NCBI RefSeq assembly: GCF_003234815.2
Contig: NZ_CP126279.1
Coordinates: 2,356,001 to 2,420,000, forward strand
Origin: Curtobacterium sp. MCBD17_035
GTDB lineage: Bacteria > Actinomycetota > Actinomycetes > Actinomycetales > Microbacteriaceae
Reading direction: 5' to 3'
DNA: 64,000 nucleotides
Shown: piece by piece, positions 17,801 to 26,786 of the stretch
How positions within the stretch are numbered: position 1 is the stretch's first letter
How the letters are laid out: every line of letters begins with the position of its first letter
Translations under genes and position numbers: made by a program
Notes under the pieces: generated by a model
Told to the model about the DNA's origin: nothing
Databases searched by the model: none
What the model saw: only the letters and a program-made list of their open reading frames with translations

Positions 17801-19498
17801 TCAGACCTGGAGCGGCACCTCGATGACGAGTCGGTCGGCCGGATCCGTGAGGACCTGCTCGAGCTCGGCCCAGGTGGCGGCGCGACGGTACTCCCACCCG
17901 AGGCCACGGACGACGGGCTCGATCTCGACCACCTGCGGTGTCGCCATCATCCGGCGCATGTCCGCCGGGTCGGTCGTCGCGGCGACCTCGAGCCCGCCGA
18001 AGATCGCACCCCCGCCGTCGTTGCCGACCACGATCTGGAGGCGCTGGCGCCGCTCCTCGACGCCCGTCACCAGCCCGCCGAGGTCGTGCAGGAACGTCAG
18101 GTCGCCGACGAGGACGCGGGTCGTGCCCCCCGTCGCGCCCGAGGCCTCGACTCCGGCGGCGATGCCGAGCGCGGTCGAGATCGTGCCGTCGATGCCCGCC
18201 AGTCCGCGGTTCGCGTGCACCCGCACCTTCTTGCCCGGGACGCGGCCGTCCGCCACCCGGATGAGCAGCGACGCACCGAACACGAGGCGGTCGTGCGGCC
18301 AGGTGGCACCCCAGACCGCGTCGACGAGCATCGCCCGGTCCACGGGACGCCGCCGCACCGCGAGCTCGTCGCGGAAGAACTGCGCCCGTTCCGCACGGTC
18401 GGCGGACCGCTTGGCGTCGAGATCGGGGGCGGTGTCCCCGTCGCCGAGGAGGGCACGGCTCGCACCCACCCAGGTGCCCACCCATGCGCGGTGCTCCGGC
18501 CCCGGGCGCCCGTCGACGCGGATGCCCGGGACGACGACGGCCGGGTGCGGAGGACGGGCGGCGCTACCGGGGTCGTACGCCTCGGCCGCTGCGCCCCGCA
18601 CCACGACGACCTCGACGTCCGCGCGCTGGAGGAGCGCCGGGACCTCACGACTGAGCGTCGGGTGCCCGAGCACCACCACGCGGCGGACGCGACCGCCGAA
18701 GGCGAGGTCACGGAGCAGCTGACGGTAGGCCACGACGAGGTTGCGACCGAAGTGGGCGCCGCTCGAGACCTCGGCCAGGAGGGGGGCGCCGAGCTCCCAC
18801 GCGATGCGCTCGGCGTCCGCGCCGGCGTCGTGGCCCGCGACCACCACCGTGGCGGGGTCGGCGTCGACGACCAGGTCGTGGTCGCGCTCGGGTGCGGGTC
18901 CGGTGCGACGGGTGGCGAAGTCGGCGTCGACCTCGTGCGGCTCGGGGGCCGTCACGGCCGCGACCGCGGCCGAGAGCGGCTCGCGGAAGGCGAGGTTCAC
19001 CTGCACCGGCCCGGGAGGCCCGTCGTGGCCGGCCGCCGCCGCGACGGCCTGGCGGACGAGTGCCCGGAGCGTGGCCCGGGTGGAGTCGTCCACTCCGTGG
19101 GTGGTCGGCGCCTCGACGTCCCGGACGAACCGCGTGGCGGCGCCGAAGACCCCCGGCTGGTGCGTGGTCTGGTTGCTGCCGATGCCACGGAGCTCGTCGG
19201 GTCGGTCGGCGCTCACCACGATCATCGGGACGCCCGAGTGGTGGGCCTCGAGCACGGCCGGGTGGAGGTTCGCCACGGCCGTCCCGGACGTCGTGACGAC
19301 CGCGGCCGGCCGTTGCGTCTCGACCGCGAGTCCGAGCGCGAAGAACGCGGCGGTCCGCTCGTCGAGCCGGACGTGGACCCGGAGGGCACCGGCGCGCTCG
19401 ACGGCGGCCGCGGCCAGGGCGAGGGCCTGCGACCGCGACCCCGGGCTCACGACGACGTCCGTGACGCCGGCGCGGGCCAGCTCGAGCAGGAACGCCAC
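17801..19498 (-). CDS. menD: 2-succinyl-5-enolpyruvyl-6-hydroxy-3-cyclohexene-1-carboxylate synthase
   Basis: Thiamine-diphosphate enzyme that adds succinic semialdehyde (from 2-oxoglutarate) to isochorismate. VVVSPGSRSQALALA, VRLDERTAAFFALGLA, TTSGTAVANLHPAV and SADRPDELRGIGSNQTT mark the Pyr domain; GDLTFLHDLGG to GNDGGGAIF is the ThDP-binding motif. The GTG at 19498 is the first standard start in frame, but codons just upstream (reading SPATDFA) resemble the usual MenD N-terminus, so the true start may lie earlier at a non-standard codon, for example ATC at 19540. Convergent with menF. Confidence 0.93.
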   Translation of the reverse strand: MAFLLELARAGVTDVVVSPGSRSQALALAAAAVERAGALRVHVRLDERTAAFFALGLAVETQRPAAVVTTSGTAVANLHPAVLEAHHSGVPMIVVSADRPDELRGIGSNQTTHQPGVFGAATRFVRDVEAPTTHGVDDSTRATLRALVRQAVAAAAGHDGPPGPVQVNLAFREPLSAAVAAVTAPEPHEVDADFATRRTGPAPERDHDLVVDADPATVVVAGHDAGADAERIAWELGAPLLAEVSSGAHFGRNLVVAYRQLLRDLAFGGRVRRVVVLGHPTLSREVPALLQRADVEVVVVRGAAAEAYDPGSAARPPHPAVVVPGIRVDGRPGPEHRAWVGTWVGASRALLGDGDTAPDLDAKRSADRAERAQFFRDELAVRRRPVDRAMLVDAVWGATWPHDRLVFGASLLIRVADGRVPGKKVRVHANRGLAGIDGTISTALGIAAGVEASGATGGTTRVLVGDLTFLHDLGGLVTGVEERRQRLQIVVGNDGGGAIFGGLEVAATTDPADMRRMMATPQVVEIEPVVRGLGWEYRRAATWAELEQVLTDPADRLVIEVPLQV

Positions 19499-19559
19499 CG
19501 CGAAGTCGGTCGCCGGGCTCCCGGACCCTGCGGGCCGGATCGGGGAATCGCTGCCGGGA

Positions 19560-19943
19560 CTACCGGTCGGGGCGGTCGCCGCCGGGGCCGCCGCTGGCGC
19601 CGGGGTCGTCGTCGAGGTCGGCGAGCTGTTGTTCGAGGTGCCGGAGGGTTGCGTCGCTCTGCTCTTTCTCGCTGCGGGTCATCCCGGCGCGCGCGGTGGC
19701 GCCGAGGAAGTCCGGGTCGTCGTCCGGCCCACGGTACCGCTGCCGGGGCACCGCCCGTGCCGGGGCCCGCCCGAGCAGGTACCAGAGCACGGCGCCGATG
19801 ATCGGCAGGACGACGACGAGGACGATCCACAGGGGCTTGTTGAGGGCACGGACCCGATCGCGCGGCACCCATGCACAGTCGATGACGGCGTACACGGTGA
19901 ACGCAACGGCGGCGACGACGGCGCCGATGAGGAACTTCACCAT
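19560..19943 (-). CDS. PLD nuclease N-terminal (PLDc_N) membrane protein
   Basis: A 127-residue protein with two membrane helices (about 3-25 and 37-58) and the pattern ALNKPLWIVLVVVLPIIGAVLWYLLGR, which defines the PLDc_N/phospholipase-D-nuclease N-terminal domain. There is no HKD catalytic domain. The cytoplasmic tail is acidic and Gly-rich. Its ATG is 6 nt after TACACT (19950-19955, minus), a leaderless arrangement. A PLDc_N gene next to menD/DUF4229 is common in actinobacteria, but its function is unknown. Confidence 0.8.
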   Translation of the reverse strand: MVKFLIGAVVAAVAFTVYAVIDCAWVPRDRVRALNKPLWIVLVVVLPIIGAVLWYLLGRAPARAVPRQRYRGPDDDPDFLGATARAGMTRSEKEQSDATLRHLEQQLADLDDDPGASGGPGGDRPDR

Positions 19944-20043
19944 GGACGGAGTGTAGGTCGCTCCGGCTGGGACGCGCCGGGACGTGCACACCGGTCGCCG
20001 GACGCTCAGCTCCCGCGTCGTCGCCCGACCGTAGAATCATCGG

Positions 20044-20376
20044 GTGAAGTCGTGGCTGGTGTACTCCCTGGCGAGGATCGGGATCTTCGCGGTCCTGCTC
20101 GCGGTCTTCCTCGTCATCCGGCTGCCGTGGCCCGTGGCGACGATCGGCGCCGCGCTCGTCGGGCTGCTCATCTCGTACATCGCGCTGCCGAAGCTGCGGT
20201 GGCAGGTGGCGACCAGCTTCGCCGAGCGGCGACGCGGGCCCGACCACGACGAGGACACCGACTTCGAGGACGACTTCGTCGACGCCGAGGACTCCGCTGC
20301 TCCGTCGGTCGACCCGGCCCGGAGCGCTGAGCCGGGCGTCGTCGAGCGTCCCGCGTCGCCCCGCGCCGACGCCTGA
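20044..20376 (+). CDS. DUF4229-type small membrane protein
   Basis: A 110-residue protein with two hydrophobic helices (about 8-27 and 31-48) and an acidic cytoplasmic tail. The wording WLVYSLARIGIFAVLLAVFL followed by ALPKLRWQVATS fits the DUF4229 family found beside men genes in actinobacteria. Function unknown. The GTG start is 6 nt after TAGAAT (20032-20037). The stop codon lies inside a 16-bp tandem repeat that continues for about 90 bp downstream. Confidence 0.75.
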   Translation: MKSWLVYSLARIGIFAVLLAVFLVIRLPWPVATIGAALVGLLISYIALPKLRWQVATSFAERRRGPDHDEDTDFEDDFVDAEDSAAPSVDPARSAEPGVVERPASPRADA

Positions 20377-20463
20377 TCCCGCTGACGCCTGATCCCGCTG
20401 ACGCCTGATCCCGCCGGGGCCTGATCCCGCCGGGGCCTGATCCCGCTGGAGCCCGGCCCCCGC
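20368..20463. repeat. 16-bp tandem repeat, six copies
   Basis: Six consecutive 16-bp units, consensus GACGCCTGATCCCGCT: copies 1 and 2 are identical, 3-5 differ at one to four bases, and the sixth is degenerate. The first copy overlaps the last codons and TGA stop of the DUF4229 gene, so each unit repeats the stop codon context. The stretch fills most of the 148 bp between that gene and the menA stop. It is not CRISPR-like, as there are no spacers. Confidence 0.9.
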
Positions 20464-20524
20464 TGCCGCAGACCTCCTGGCGGAGGCAGCCGCCCTGGCA
20501 GCGACGTCGCGATCGCTGTCCGCC

Positions 20525-21484
20525 CTAGGGCTGCAGCGCGAGCGCGATGCCGAGCACGATGCCGTACGCGAGCGCCGAGAACGACGACAGCTGCAGCGCC
20601 GTGATGAGCTCTCGCGGGCGGCTCGACGTCGCGCCGATGATCGCGGCCGGCAGCGCCAGGAGCAGCGTGAAGTACGTGTAGCCCGTGCGGAAGTACAGCA
20701 CGACGAACCACACGAGCACGACGTACGGCAGGACGAGGAACAGGACGTACAGGGTCCGCGCGGCGCGGCTGCCGAGCACGACCGCCAGGGTGCGCTTGCC
20801 CGCCAGACGGTCCTCGTCGATGTCCCGGATGTTGTTGACCATGAGCACGGCGCATGCGAACAGCCCGGCGGCGACCGCCGCGGCCCAGGCGTTCAGGGTC
20901 ACGTGGTGGATCTGGACGAACTCGGTCCCGAGCACCGCGACGAGGCCGAAGAACACGAACACGAAGACCTCGCCGAGCGCGTTGTACCCGTACGGCCGCT
21001 TGCCACCCGTGTAGAACCACGCGGCCAGGATCGCCGCGGCGCCGACCGCCAGGAGCCACCAGAGCCCGGTGAGCACGACGATCACGACACCCGCGACCGC
21101 CGCGAGCCCGAAGAACGTCAGCGCGACGGTGAGCACCGTCCGCGGACGCGCTCTGCCGGAGCCCGTGAGCCGCGCCGGGCCGACGCGGTAGCGGTCGGTG
21201 CCGCGGACGCCGTCGGAGTAGTCGTTGCTGTAGTTCACCCCGATCTGCAGGAACAGGGCGACCGCGAGGCACAGCAGCGCGATGCCGAGGTCGTACCCAC
21301 CGTCGACGTACGCGACGGCGGTCCCGAGCACGACCGGGACGACGCCGAGCGTGAGGGTGCGGAGCCGGGCGCCGCCGATCCAGTCGCGTGCGGTCGCCTT
21401 CTGGGAGCGCCCGACCGGTCGGCCACCGGGCCGTCCGGATCGGCGCTTCGACGTCGGTCGGGGTCCCTTGCCTCGTTGTGCCAC
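20525..21484 (-). CDS. menA: 1,4-dihydroxy-2-naphthoate polyprenyltransferase
   Basis: Integral-membrane UbiA-family enzyme that attaches the polyprenyl chain to DHNA. The first Asp-rich motif is NYSNDYSDGVRGTD and the second NNIRDIDEDRLAGKRTLAV; eight or nine membrane helices follow the RTLTLGVVPVVLG entry helix. About 35 basic residues precede it. I chose the GTG at 21484 because a TACGAT hexamer (21493-21498, minus) ends 8 nt upstream; GTG at 21490 is also in frame. It closely follows menE on the same strand. Confidence 0.93.
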   Translation of the reverse strand: MAQRGKGPRPTSKRRSGRPGGRPVGRSQKATARDWIGGARLRTLTLGVVPVVLGTAVAYVDGGYDLGIALLCLAVALFLQIGVNYSNDYSDGVRGTDRYRVGPARLTGSGRARPRTVLTVALTFFGLAAVAGVVIVVLTGLWWLLAVGAAAILAAWFYTGGKRPYGYNALGEVFVFVFFGLVAVLGTEFVQIHHVTLNAWAAAVAAGLFACAVLMVNNIRDIDEDRLAGKRTLAVVLGSRAARTLYVLFLVLPYVVLVWFVVLYFRTGYTYFTLLLALPAAIIGATSSRPRELITALQLSSFSALAYGIVLGIALALQP

Positions 21485-21501
21485 GGCCACCGATCGTATC
21501 G

Positions 21502-22674
21502 TCAGGTGTCCATCGAGCCGCTGGGAGCGGCGTCGGCGGCGAGCCGCTGCACCGCGCGTCGGTCCGGCTTGCCCGTCGGGAGCATGGGCACGGCGTCGAC
21601 CACCACGACGGCGGCCGGCCGGGCGGCACGACCGAGCACGGCGCCGACGCGCTCCCGGAGCACCGCGACCTCCACCGCGACGTCGGTCACGACGACGGGC
21701 ACCTCGCCCCAGCGGTCGGAGGCGCGGCGGGTGACGACCGCGCTGGACTGGCCCGGGGCCTCCCGGACGACCCGTTCGACCGCGCCGAGCGCGACCTTCT
21801 CGCCGCCGGAGATGACGACGTCGTCGAGGCGGCCGACCACACGCACCGTGCCGTCGGCCGCGATCTCGGCGGCGTCCGCGGTGCGGTACCAGCGGAGCCC
21901 GTCGCCCTCGACGAACGCGGCGGCGGTGCGCTCCGGGTCGTCCAGGTACCCCTCGGCGAGCATCGGACCGGACAGTTCGAGGCCGCCATCGACGAGCCGC
22001 GTGCGGACCGGGCCGAGCGGGACACCGTCGTACACGCAGCCGCCGCTCGTCTCGCTCGCGCCGTAGGTGGTGACGATCCGGGCACCGGCGGCACGCGCGC
22101 GGTCGCGCAGCGCGATCGGGGTCGCCTGTCCCCCGACGAGCACCGCGTCGAGCCCGGCCAGCGCGGCGGTCGCGCGGGCATCGTCGAGCACGCGTGCCAG
22201 CTGCGCCGGGACGAGCGACGTGTACCGGCGGTCGGTGTGCAGGCGGTCGACCGCGTCGGCGAACGCCGTCGGGTCGAAATGCCCGGGCGGCACGACGACG
22301 GGGCTGGTGCCCGCGGCGACGGAGCGGGTGAGGACGTTGAGACCGGCGATGTAGTGCGTCGGCAGCGCCAGCACCCAACCGCCCGGACCGCCGAGCGCCG
22401 CGTCCGCCGCCGCGGCGCCGGCCAACAGCGCCTCGGACGACAGCGCGACCCGCTTCGCGGCGCCGGTCGATCCGCTCGTCTCGACCACGAGGGCGACCCG
22501 ACGCGGCACGACGGCGGGCGGTGTGGAGGACGTCGGGTCCGGCGAGGGCACCGACGCCGACCGGGGCGACGTCGTCCGCGGCAGGATCGCCGGCCCGCCC
22601 GACAGCGCGGACTCGAGCGCCCGCAGCACGTCGAACGGGTCGTCGGTGGGGACCGGGAGGAGCGGCCGCGTCAT
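21502..22674 (-). CDS. menE: o-Succinylbenzoate-CoA ligase
   Basis: Adenylate-forming enzyme that activates OSB with CoA. The P-loop is VVETSGSTGAAKRVALS, the A5 motif is YGASETSGGC, the A8 region is GRLDDVVISGGEKV, and the catalytic lysine sits in MLPTGKPDRRAV near the C-terminus. At 390 residues it is on the short side for the ANL superfamily but normal for actinobacterial MenE. ATG at 22674 follows a 37-bp gap from menB; menA lies 17 bp downstream, so menB-menE-menA probably form one operon. Confidence 0.94.
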   Translation of the reverse strand: MTRPLLPVPTDDPFDVLRALESALSGGPAILPRTTSPRSASVPSPDPTSSTPPAVVPRRVALVVETSGSTGAAKRVALSSEALLAGAAAADAALGGPGGWVLALPTHYIAGLNVLTRSVAAGTSPVVVPPGHFDPTAFADAVDRLHTDRRYTSLVPAQLARVLDDARATAALAGLDAVLVGGQATPIALRDRARAAGARIVTTYGASETSGGCVYDGVPLGPVRTRLVDGGLELSGPMLAEGYLDDPERTAAAFVEGDGLRWYRTADAAEIAADGTVRVVGRLDDVVISGGEKVALGAVERVVREAPGQSSAVVTRRASDRWGEVPVVVTDVAVEVAVLRERVGAVLGRAARPAAVVVVDAVPMLPTGKPDRRAVQRLAADAAPSGSMDT

Positions 22675-22711
22675 CGGCGTCGGCTCACCGCCGTCACGCC
22701 CCACCGATGCA

Positions 22712-23641
22712 TCAGTAGTGCCACGGGTACGCGGTCCACTCCGGCGTGCGCTTCTCGAGGAACGCGTCACGCCCCTCCACGGCCTCGTCCGAGGCGTACG
22801 CGAGCCGCGTGGCCTCGCCGGCGAACACCTGCTGCCCGACCAGGCCGTCGTCGACCGCGTTGAACGCGTACTTGAGCATCCGGATCGCGGTGGGTGACTT
22901 GCCGAGGATGGTCTCGCCCCACTCGATCGCGGTCCGCTCGAGGTCCGCGTGCGGGACCACGAGGTTCACCGCGCCCATCTCGTAGGCACGCTGGGCGCTG
23001 TACTCCCGGGCGAGGAAGAAGACCTCGCGCGCGGCCTTCTGGCCGATCTGCCGGGCGTAGTAGGCGCTGCCGTACCCGCCATCGAACGAGCCGACGTCGG
23101 CGTCCGTCTGCTTGAACCGGCCGTGCTCCGCGCTCGCGATGGTCAGGTCGCACACCGCGTGCAGGGAGTGCCCACCGCCGGCCGCCCAACCGGACACGAC
23201 CGCGATGACGACCTTCGGCATCATCCGGATGAGGCGCTGGACCTCGAGGATGTGCAGGCGCCCCATCGACGCCTGTGCCGCCGCCGGGTCCACGCCCTCG
23301 GGCGGGGCGCCCTCGTCGCCGACGTACTCGTAGCCGCTGCGGCCGCGGATGCGCTGATCGCCGCCCGAACAGAACGCCCAGCCCCCGTCCTTCGGGCTCG
23401 GTCCGTTGCCGGTCAGGAGCACGCAGCCGACGCGGTGGTCCTGCCGGGCGTCGTCGAGCGCGCGGTACAGCTCGTCGACGGTGCGCGGTCGGAACGCGTT
23501 CCGGACCTCGGGACGGTCGAAGGCGATGCGGACGATCCCGCCCGACACGTGCTTGTGGTACGTGATGTCCGTGAACGACGCGGCGATCGGCGCCGCGTCC
23601 CAGACGTCGGGATCGAAGGTGTCGGAGACGGGTGCAGCCAT
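22712..23641 (-). CDS. menB: 1,4-dihydroxy-2-naphthoyl-CoA synthase
   Basis: Crotonase-fold enzyme that closes the second ring (OSB-CoA to DHNA-CoA). Typical parts are IAFDRPEVRNAFRPRTVDEL, the oxyanion-hole FCSGGDQRIRG, DVGSFDGGYGSAYYAR and the C-terminal WTAYPWHY. The protein has 309 residues. ATG at 23641 lies 6 nt after a TAGGCT hexamer (23648-23653, minus), so the menB-menE-menA transcript likely starts leaderless here. Confidence 0.96.
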   Translation of the reverse strand: MAAPVSDTFDPDVWDAAPIAASFTDITYHKHVSGGIVRIAFDRPEVRNAFRPRTVDELYRALDDARQDHRVGCVLLTGNGPSPKDGGWAFCSGGDQRIRGRSGYEYVGDEGAPPEGVDPAAAQASMGRLHILEVQRLIRMMPKVVIAVVSGWAAGGGHSLHAVCDLTIASAEHGRFKQTDADVGSFDGGYGSAYYARQIGQKAAREVFFLAREYSAQRAYEMGAVNLVVPHADLERTAIEWGETILGKSPTAIRMLKYAFNAVDDGLVGQQVFAGEATRLAYASDEAVEGRDAFLEKRTPEWTAYPWHY

Positions 23642-23689
23642 GCTCCGAGCCTATCCGGCGGCCCCGACCGGCTTCAGCCTCGGCCTCGG

Positions 23690-24175
23690 TCAGCTGCCGA
23701 ACTGCGTGAGCACCTCGGGCGCCGCCACGACGAGGACGACCACGATGACGACGGGGTTCGCGGCGAACGCGATGAACACCGCCACGACGCCGTACCAGCG
23801 GCCGAGACCGCCCACCGCGGCGACGAACCCGAGCACCGCGGCGATCACGGTGAGGAACACCACCACGAAGCAGATCCCGCCCGCGAAGTCGACCTCGCCG
23901 CCCATGAAGACGGCGAACGCACTCGCGTCCACCGCCACACTCGCCACGGCCAGGGCCAGCCCGACCTTGCCGACGACCGGGCTCCGGCGGGCACGACTGG
24001 GCGGCCGGTCGACGTCGACCGTGTTCGTCCGCAGCAGCTGCGCGAACTCGTCGGACCGGTCGACGGCCCGCACCCCACGGCCGCCGTCGGGAGCGACACG
24101 ACGCGTGGACGAGGCGGGTCGACGGCCTCCGGTGCGCTGCTGCGACTTCGGCGTCACCGGCTCTCCCCGCGTCAT
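23690..24175 (-). CDS. Membrane protein of unknown function
   Basis: I do not recognise the family. The 161-residue protein has about 65 basic, polar N-terminal residues, then three strongly hydrophobic segments, roughly residues 70-92, 96-121 and 126-152. ATG at 24175 is preceded by GGTCGGAG. It lies between menB and menC and is divergent from menC. Small multi-helix proteins with a disordered N-terminus are frequent in Microbacteriaceae. A role linked to menaquinone is only suggested by position. Confidence 0.65.
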   Translation of the reverse strand: MTRGEPVTPKSQQRTGGRRPASSTRRVAPDGGRGVRAVDRSDEFAQLLRTNTVDVDRPPSRARRSPVVGKVGLALAVASVAVDASAFAVFMGGEVDFAGGICFVVVFLTVIAAVLGFVAAVGGLGRWYGVVAVFIAFAANPVVIVVVLVVAAPEVLTQFGS

Positions 24176-24314
24176 CTCCGACCGTTCCTGGTCGTTCCCG
24201 TCCCTGGTTCGCGCGACCCGGCGGCCGCTCGACCTGAGGATGCTAACGGCCGGAACTGGCGGTCGCCTCCGAGCACACGGCGCGGCACCTGAGCGCGCCT
24301 GGGAGGATCGGGGG

Positions 24315-25322
24315 GTGACGACCGTGACTCCCCCACCCACCGCTCCGATCCCGTCGATCGACGAGCTCCTGGCCGCCGCGCACGTCGTGGCGCTGCCCAT
24401 GCGTGTCCGGTTCCGCGGGATCACGGTGCGCGAGGCCATGCTGCTGCGTGGCCCCGAGGGCTGGACCGAGTTCTCGCCGTTCGTCGAGTACGACGACGCC
24501 GAGGCGGCCGCATGGCTCCGCGCCGCCGTCGACTTCGGCTGGCGACCGCATCGGGCGGACGCCGACACCGTGCCCGTCAACGCGACCGTGCCCGCGGTGC
24601 CCGCGGACGCGGTCCCCGACGTGCTCGCCCGCTACCCCGGGTGCCGGACGGCCAAGGTCAAGGTCGCGGAGCCGGGCACCGGCCTCGCCGACGACGTCGC
24701 CCGGGTCCGTGCGGTCCGGGCCGTGATGGGCGACGACGCCGCCGTGCGCGTCGACGCGAACGGACTGTGGTCGGTCGACGACGCCGCACGGGCGCTCGAG
24801 GCCCTCGCGCCGTTCGGCCTGCAGTACGCCGAGCAGCCGTGCGCGACCGTGCCGGAACTCGCGGCGCTGCGACGGCGTCTCCAGGGGCTGGGCGTCGCGA
24901 TCGCGGCCGACGAGAGCGTGCGCAAGGCAGAGGACCCGCTCGCCGTCGCGCGCGCGGGTGCCGCGGACGTCCTCGTCGTCAAGGCGCAGCCCCTCGGTGG
25001 GATCACCGCGGCGGGGCGCGTCGTCGCCGAGGCCGGGCTGCCGTGCGTCGTCTCGAGCGCGCTCGACACGTCCGTCGGGATCAGCATGGGCGCGCACCTC
25101 GCCGCAGCGGTGGCGGCTGACGGGTTCGCCTCGGGACTCGGCACCGCCGCGATGTTCCGTGCCGACGTCACGGCCCGGCCGATCCTGCCGCAGGACGGGA
25201 GGATCGCGGTCCGTCGCGTCGACGTCGCGCCGGACCTGCTGGAGCGCCACGCAGCCGCGCCCGACCGCCGCTCCTGGTGGATCGAGCGGCTGCGTCGGAC
25301 GCACGCAGTCCTCACCGCGTGA
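24315..25322 (+). CDS. menC: o-Succinylbenzoate synthase
   Basis: Enolase-superfamily dehydratase forming OSB from SHCHC. Catalytic and metal residues are in place: AKVKV with Lys114 and Lys116, DAN at 147-149, Glu173 in YAEQP, Asp199 in ADES, and Lys223 in KAQPLGG. The protein has 335 residues. GTG start is preceded by GGGAGG with good spacing. It is divergent from the membrane protein before it and convergent with ccsB. Confidence 0.94.
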   Translation: MTTVTPPPTAPIPSIDELLAAAHVVALPMRVRFRGITVREAMLLRGPEGWTEFSPFVEYDDAEAAAWLRAAVDFGWRPHRADADTVPVNATVPAVPADAVPDVLARYPGCRTAKVKVAEPGTGLADDVARVRAVRAVMGDDAAVRVDANGLWSVDDAARALEALAPFGLQYAEQPCATVPELAALRRRLQGLGVAIAADESVRKAEDPLAVARAGAADVLVVKAQPLGGITAAGRVVAEAGLPCVVSSALDTSVGISMGAHLAAAVAADGFASGLGTAAMFRADVTARPILPQDGRIAVRRVDVAPDLLERHAAAPDRRSWWIERLRRTHAVLTA

Positions 25323-25348
25323 CGGGACGGGCAGGCGCCCGCGCTGCC

Positions 25349-26341
25349 TCACAGTCCGGAGTAGCTGTGCAGCCCCTTGAAGAACAGGTTGACGACCGAG
25401 AAGTTGAACATCACGGCCGCGAACCCGATGAGGGCCAGCCAGGACGACCGCGCACCCCGCCATCCACGGGTCGCGCGCGCGTGGATGTACCCGGCGTAGA
25501 TCACCCAGATGATGAAGGTCCAGACCTCCTTGGTGTCCCACCCCCAGTAGCGGCCCCAGGCACGCTCGGCCCAGATCGCGCCCGCGATGAGGGTGAAGGT
25601 CCAGAGCACGAACCCGACGAGCAGCACGCGGTAGGTCATGACCTCGAGCCGGTCGGCGTCGGGGAGGGTCTCCATGAAGCGGAGCTGCTTGACGTCGCCG
25701 CCGTGGCCCTGCCGGTAGGTCTGCACGAGCTGTGACACCGCGAGCCCGGCGCCGAGGGCGAAGAAGCCCGTGCCGCAGATCGCCACGAACACGTGGAGGA
25801 CGAGCCAGTACGACTGCAGCGCCGGCGGGAGCGGCACGACGTCGACGTAGAAGTTGACGGTCGCGATGCCGAGCAGGATCAGGACGAGTCCGCTGACGAA
25901 CACGCCGAGGAACTTCAGGTTCTGCCAGAACTGCACGGCGAGGAAGATCGCGACGATGATCCCGGTGCCGGTGAGCGAGAACTCGAACATGTTCGCCCAC
26001 GGCACGCGGTGCGCGGCGACACCGCGGAGCACGATCGACCCGACGTGGATCACGAGCCCGAGCACCATCATCGCCATGCCGACGCGCTCGAAGCGGCTGC
26101 CCGACCGGGGCCGGTCGACCGGCGCCTCGACCCGCTCGAGCACGACCGTGCCGCCCTGGACCGTCGCGACCGTCCGCGCCTCGGCCCGCTGTTCCTGCCG
26201 CGCCGAGCGCTCGAGCTGCACGTCCCCGGACCGCTTGGCGACGTCGAGGATGAACGAGATGAACGCGATGAGGTACACGGCCATCGCCGAGTACACGAGG
26301 ACGACCGAGTACTGCGCGAGGTCCGAGGTCATGTCGTTCAC
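25349..26341 (-). CDS. ccsB: Cytochrome c biogenesis protein CcsB (ResC-like)
   Basis: Multi-pass partner of ResB in system II cytochrome c maturation, carrying haem to the outside for attachment to apocytochrome. The Trp-rich haem-handling loop is visible as WAERAWGRYWGWDTKEVWTF, with eight or so membrane helices and an extra basic loop near residues 40-80. The GTG start at 26341 is 6 nt after TACCAT (26348-26353, minus). It is separated from resB by two small genes, whereas resB and ccsB are usually adjacent. Confidence 0.93.
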   Translation of the reverse strand: MNDMTSDLAQYSVVLVYSAMAVYLIAFISFILDVAKRSGDVQLERSARQEQRAEARTVATVQGGTVVLERVEAPVDRPRSGSRFERVGMAMMVLGLVIHVGSIVLRGVAAHRVPWANMFEFSLTGTGIIVAIFLAVQFWQNLKFLGVFVSGLVLILLGIATVNFYVDVVPLPPALQSYWLVLHVFVAICGTGFFALGAGLAVSQLVQTYRQGHGGDVKQLRFMETLPDADRLEVMTYRVLLVGFVLWTFTLIAGAIWAERAWGRYWGWDTKEVWTFIIWVIYAGYIHARATRGWRGARSSWLALIGFAAVMFNFSVVNLFFKGLHSYSGL

Positions 26342-26435
26342 CCCCTGATGGTACCGCGCGCCCCTGACCCTGCCGGGGCCGGGGCGGTCGAGCGGGCGCA
26401 GTCTGAGCGGATCCGCACCGCGGGCGTCCCCCGGT

Positions 26436-26783
26436 TCACACCGCTCCGGTCGACAGCTCGGGCCGCCGCGTCTGCGCCTCGCCCTCCGGGGGTTCCGCGA
26501 GCAGGTACAGGCCCGTCCCGCTGCCCGCCGCGTCGTCGAGTGCCGCGATCCACGCCCGGTTGAGGCGCGGAGGTCGGCCCCCGATGAACTTGAAGTGCAG
26601 CTCGCAGTACGGGTGCAACCAGATCGTGGTGCGGCCGTCGCCGACGCGGACGTCGTCCTTCCACGAGAACGCGAAGCTGTCCCCGCGTCGCAGCCGGTTC
26701 ACGATCACGACCTGCAGGTGCGCGAGCGTGCGGTCCTCGATCTCCATCCCGAGGCGCATCGCGCCGTACGTCAGATGTCCCAT
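26436..26783 (-). CDS. DUF7882-like small protein
   Basis: A 115-residue protein of a family I associate with Microbacteriaceae (DUF7882 in recent naming, often mislabelled ATP-dependent DNA ligase). Typical wording: MGHLTYGAMRLGMEIEDRTL, AHLQVVIVNRLRRGDSFAFS, GDGRTTIWLHPYCELHFKF, and RAWIAALDDAAGSGTGLYLL. Function unknown; the Ser-Trp-Lys and Gly-Asp-Gly-Arg-Thr stretches are the most conserved. It follows the 111-residue gene at 26787 by 3 bp and is surely cotranscribed with it. Confidence 0.75.
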   Translation of the reverse strand: MGHLTYGAMRLGMEIEDRTLAHLQVVIVNRLRRGDSFAFSWKDDVRVGDGRTTIWLHPYCELHFKFIGGRPPRLNRAWIAALDDAAGSGTGLYLLAEPPEGEAQTRRPELSTGAV

Positions 26784-26786
26784 CGC

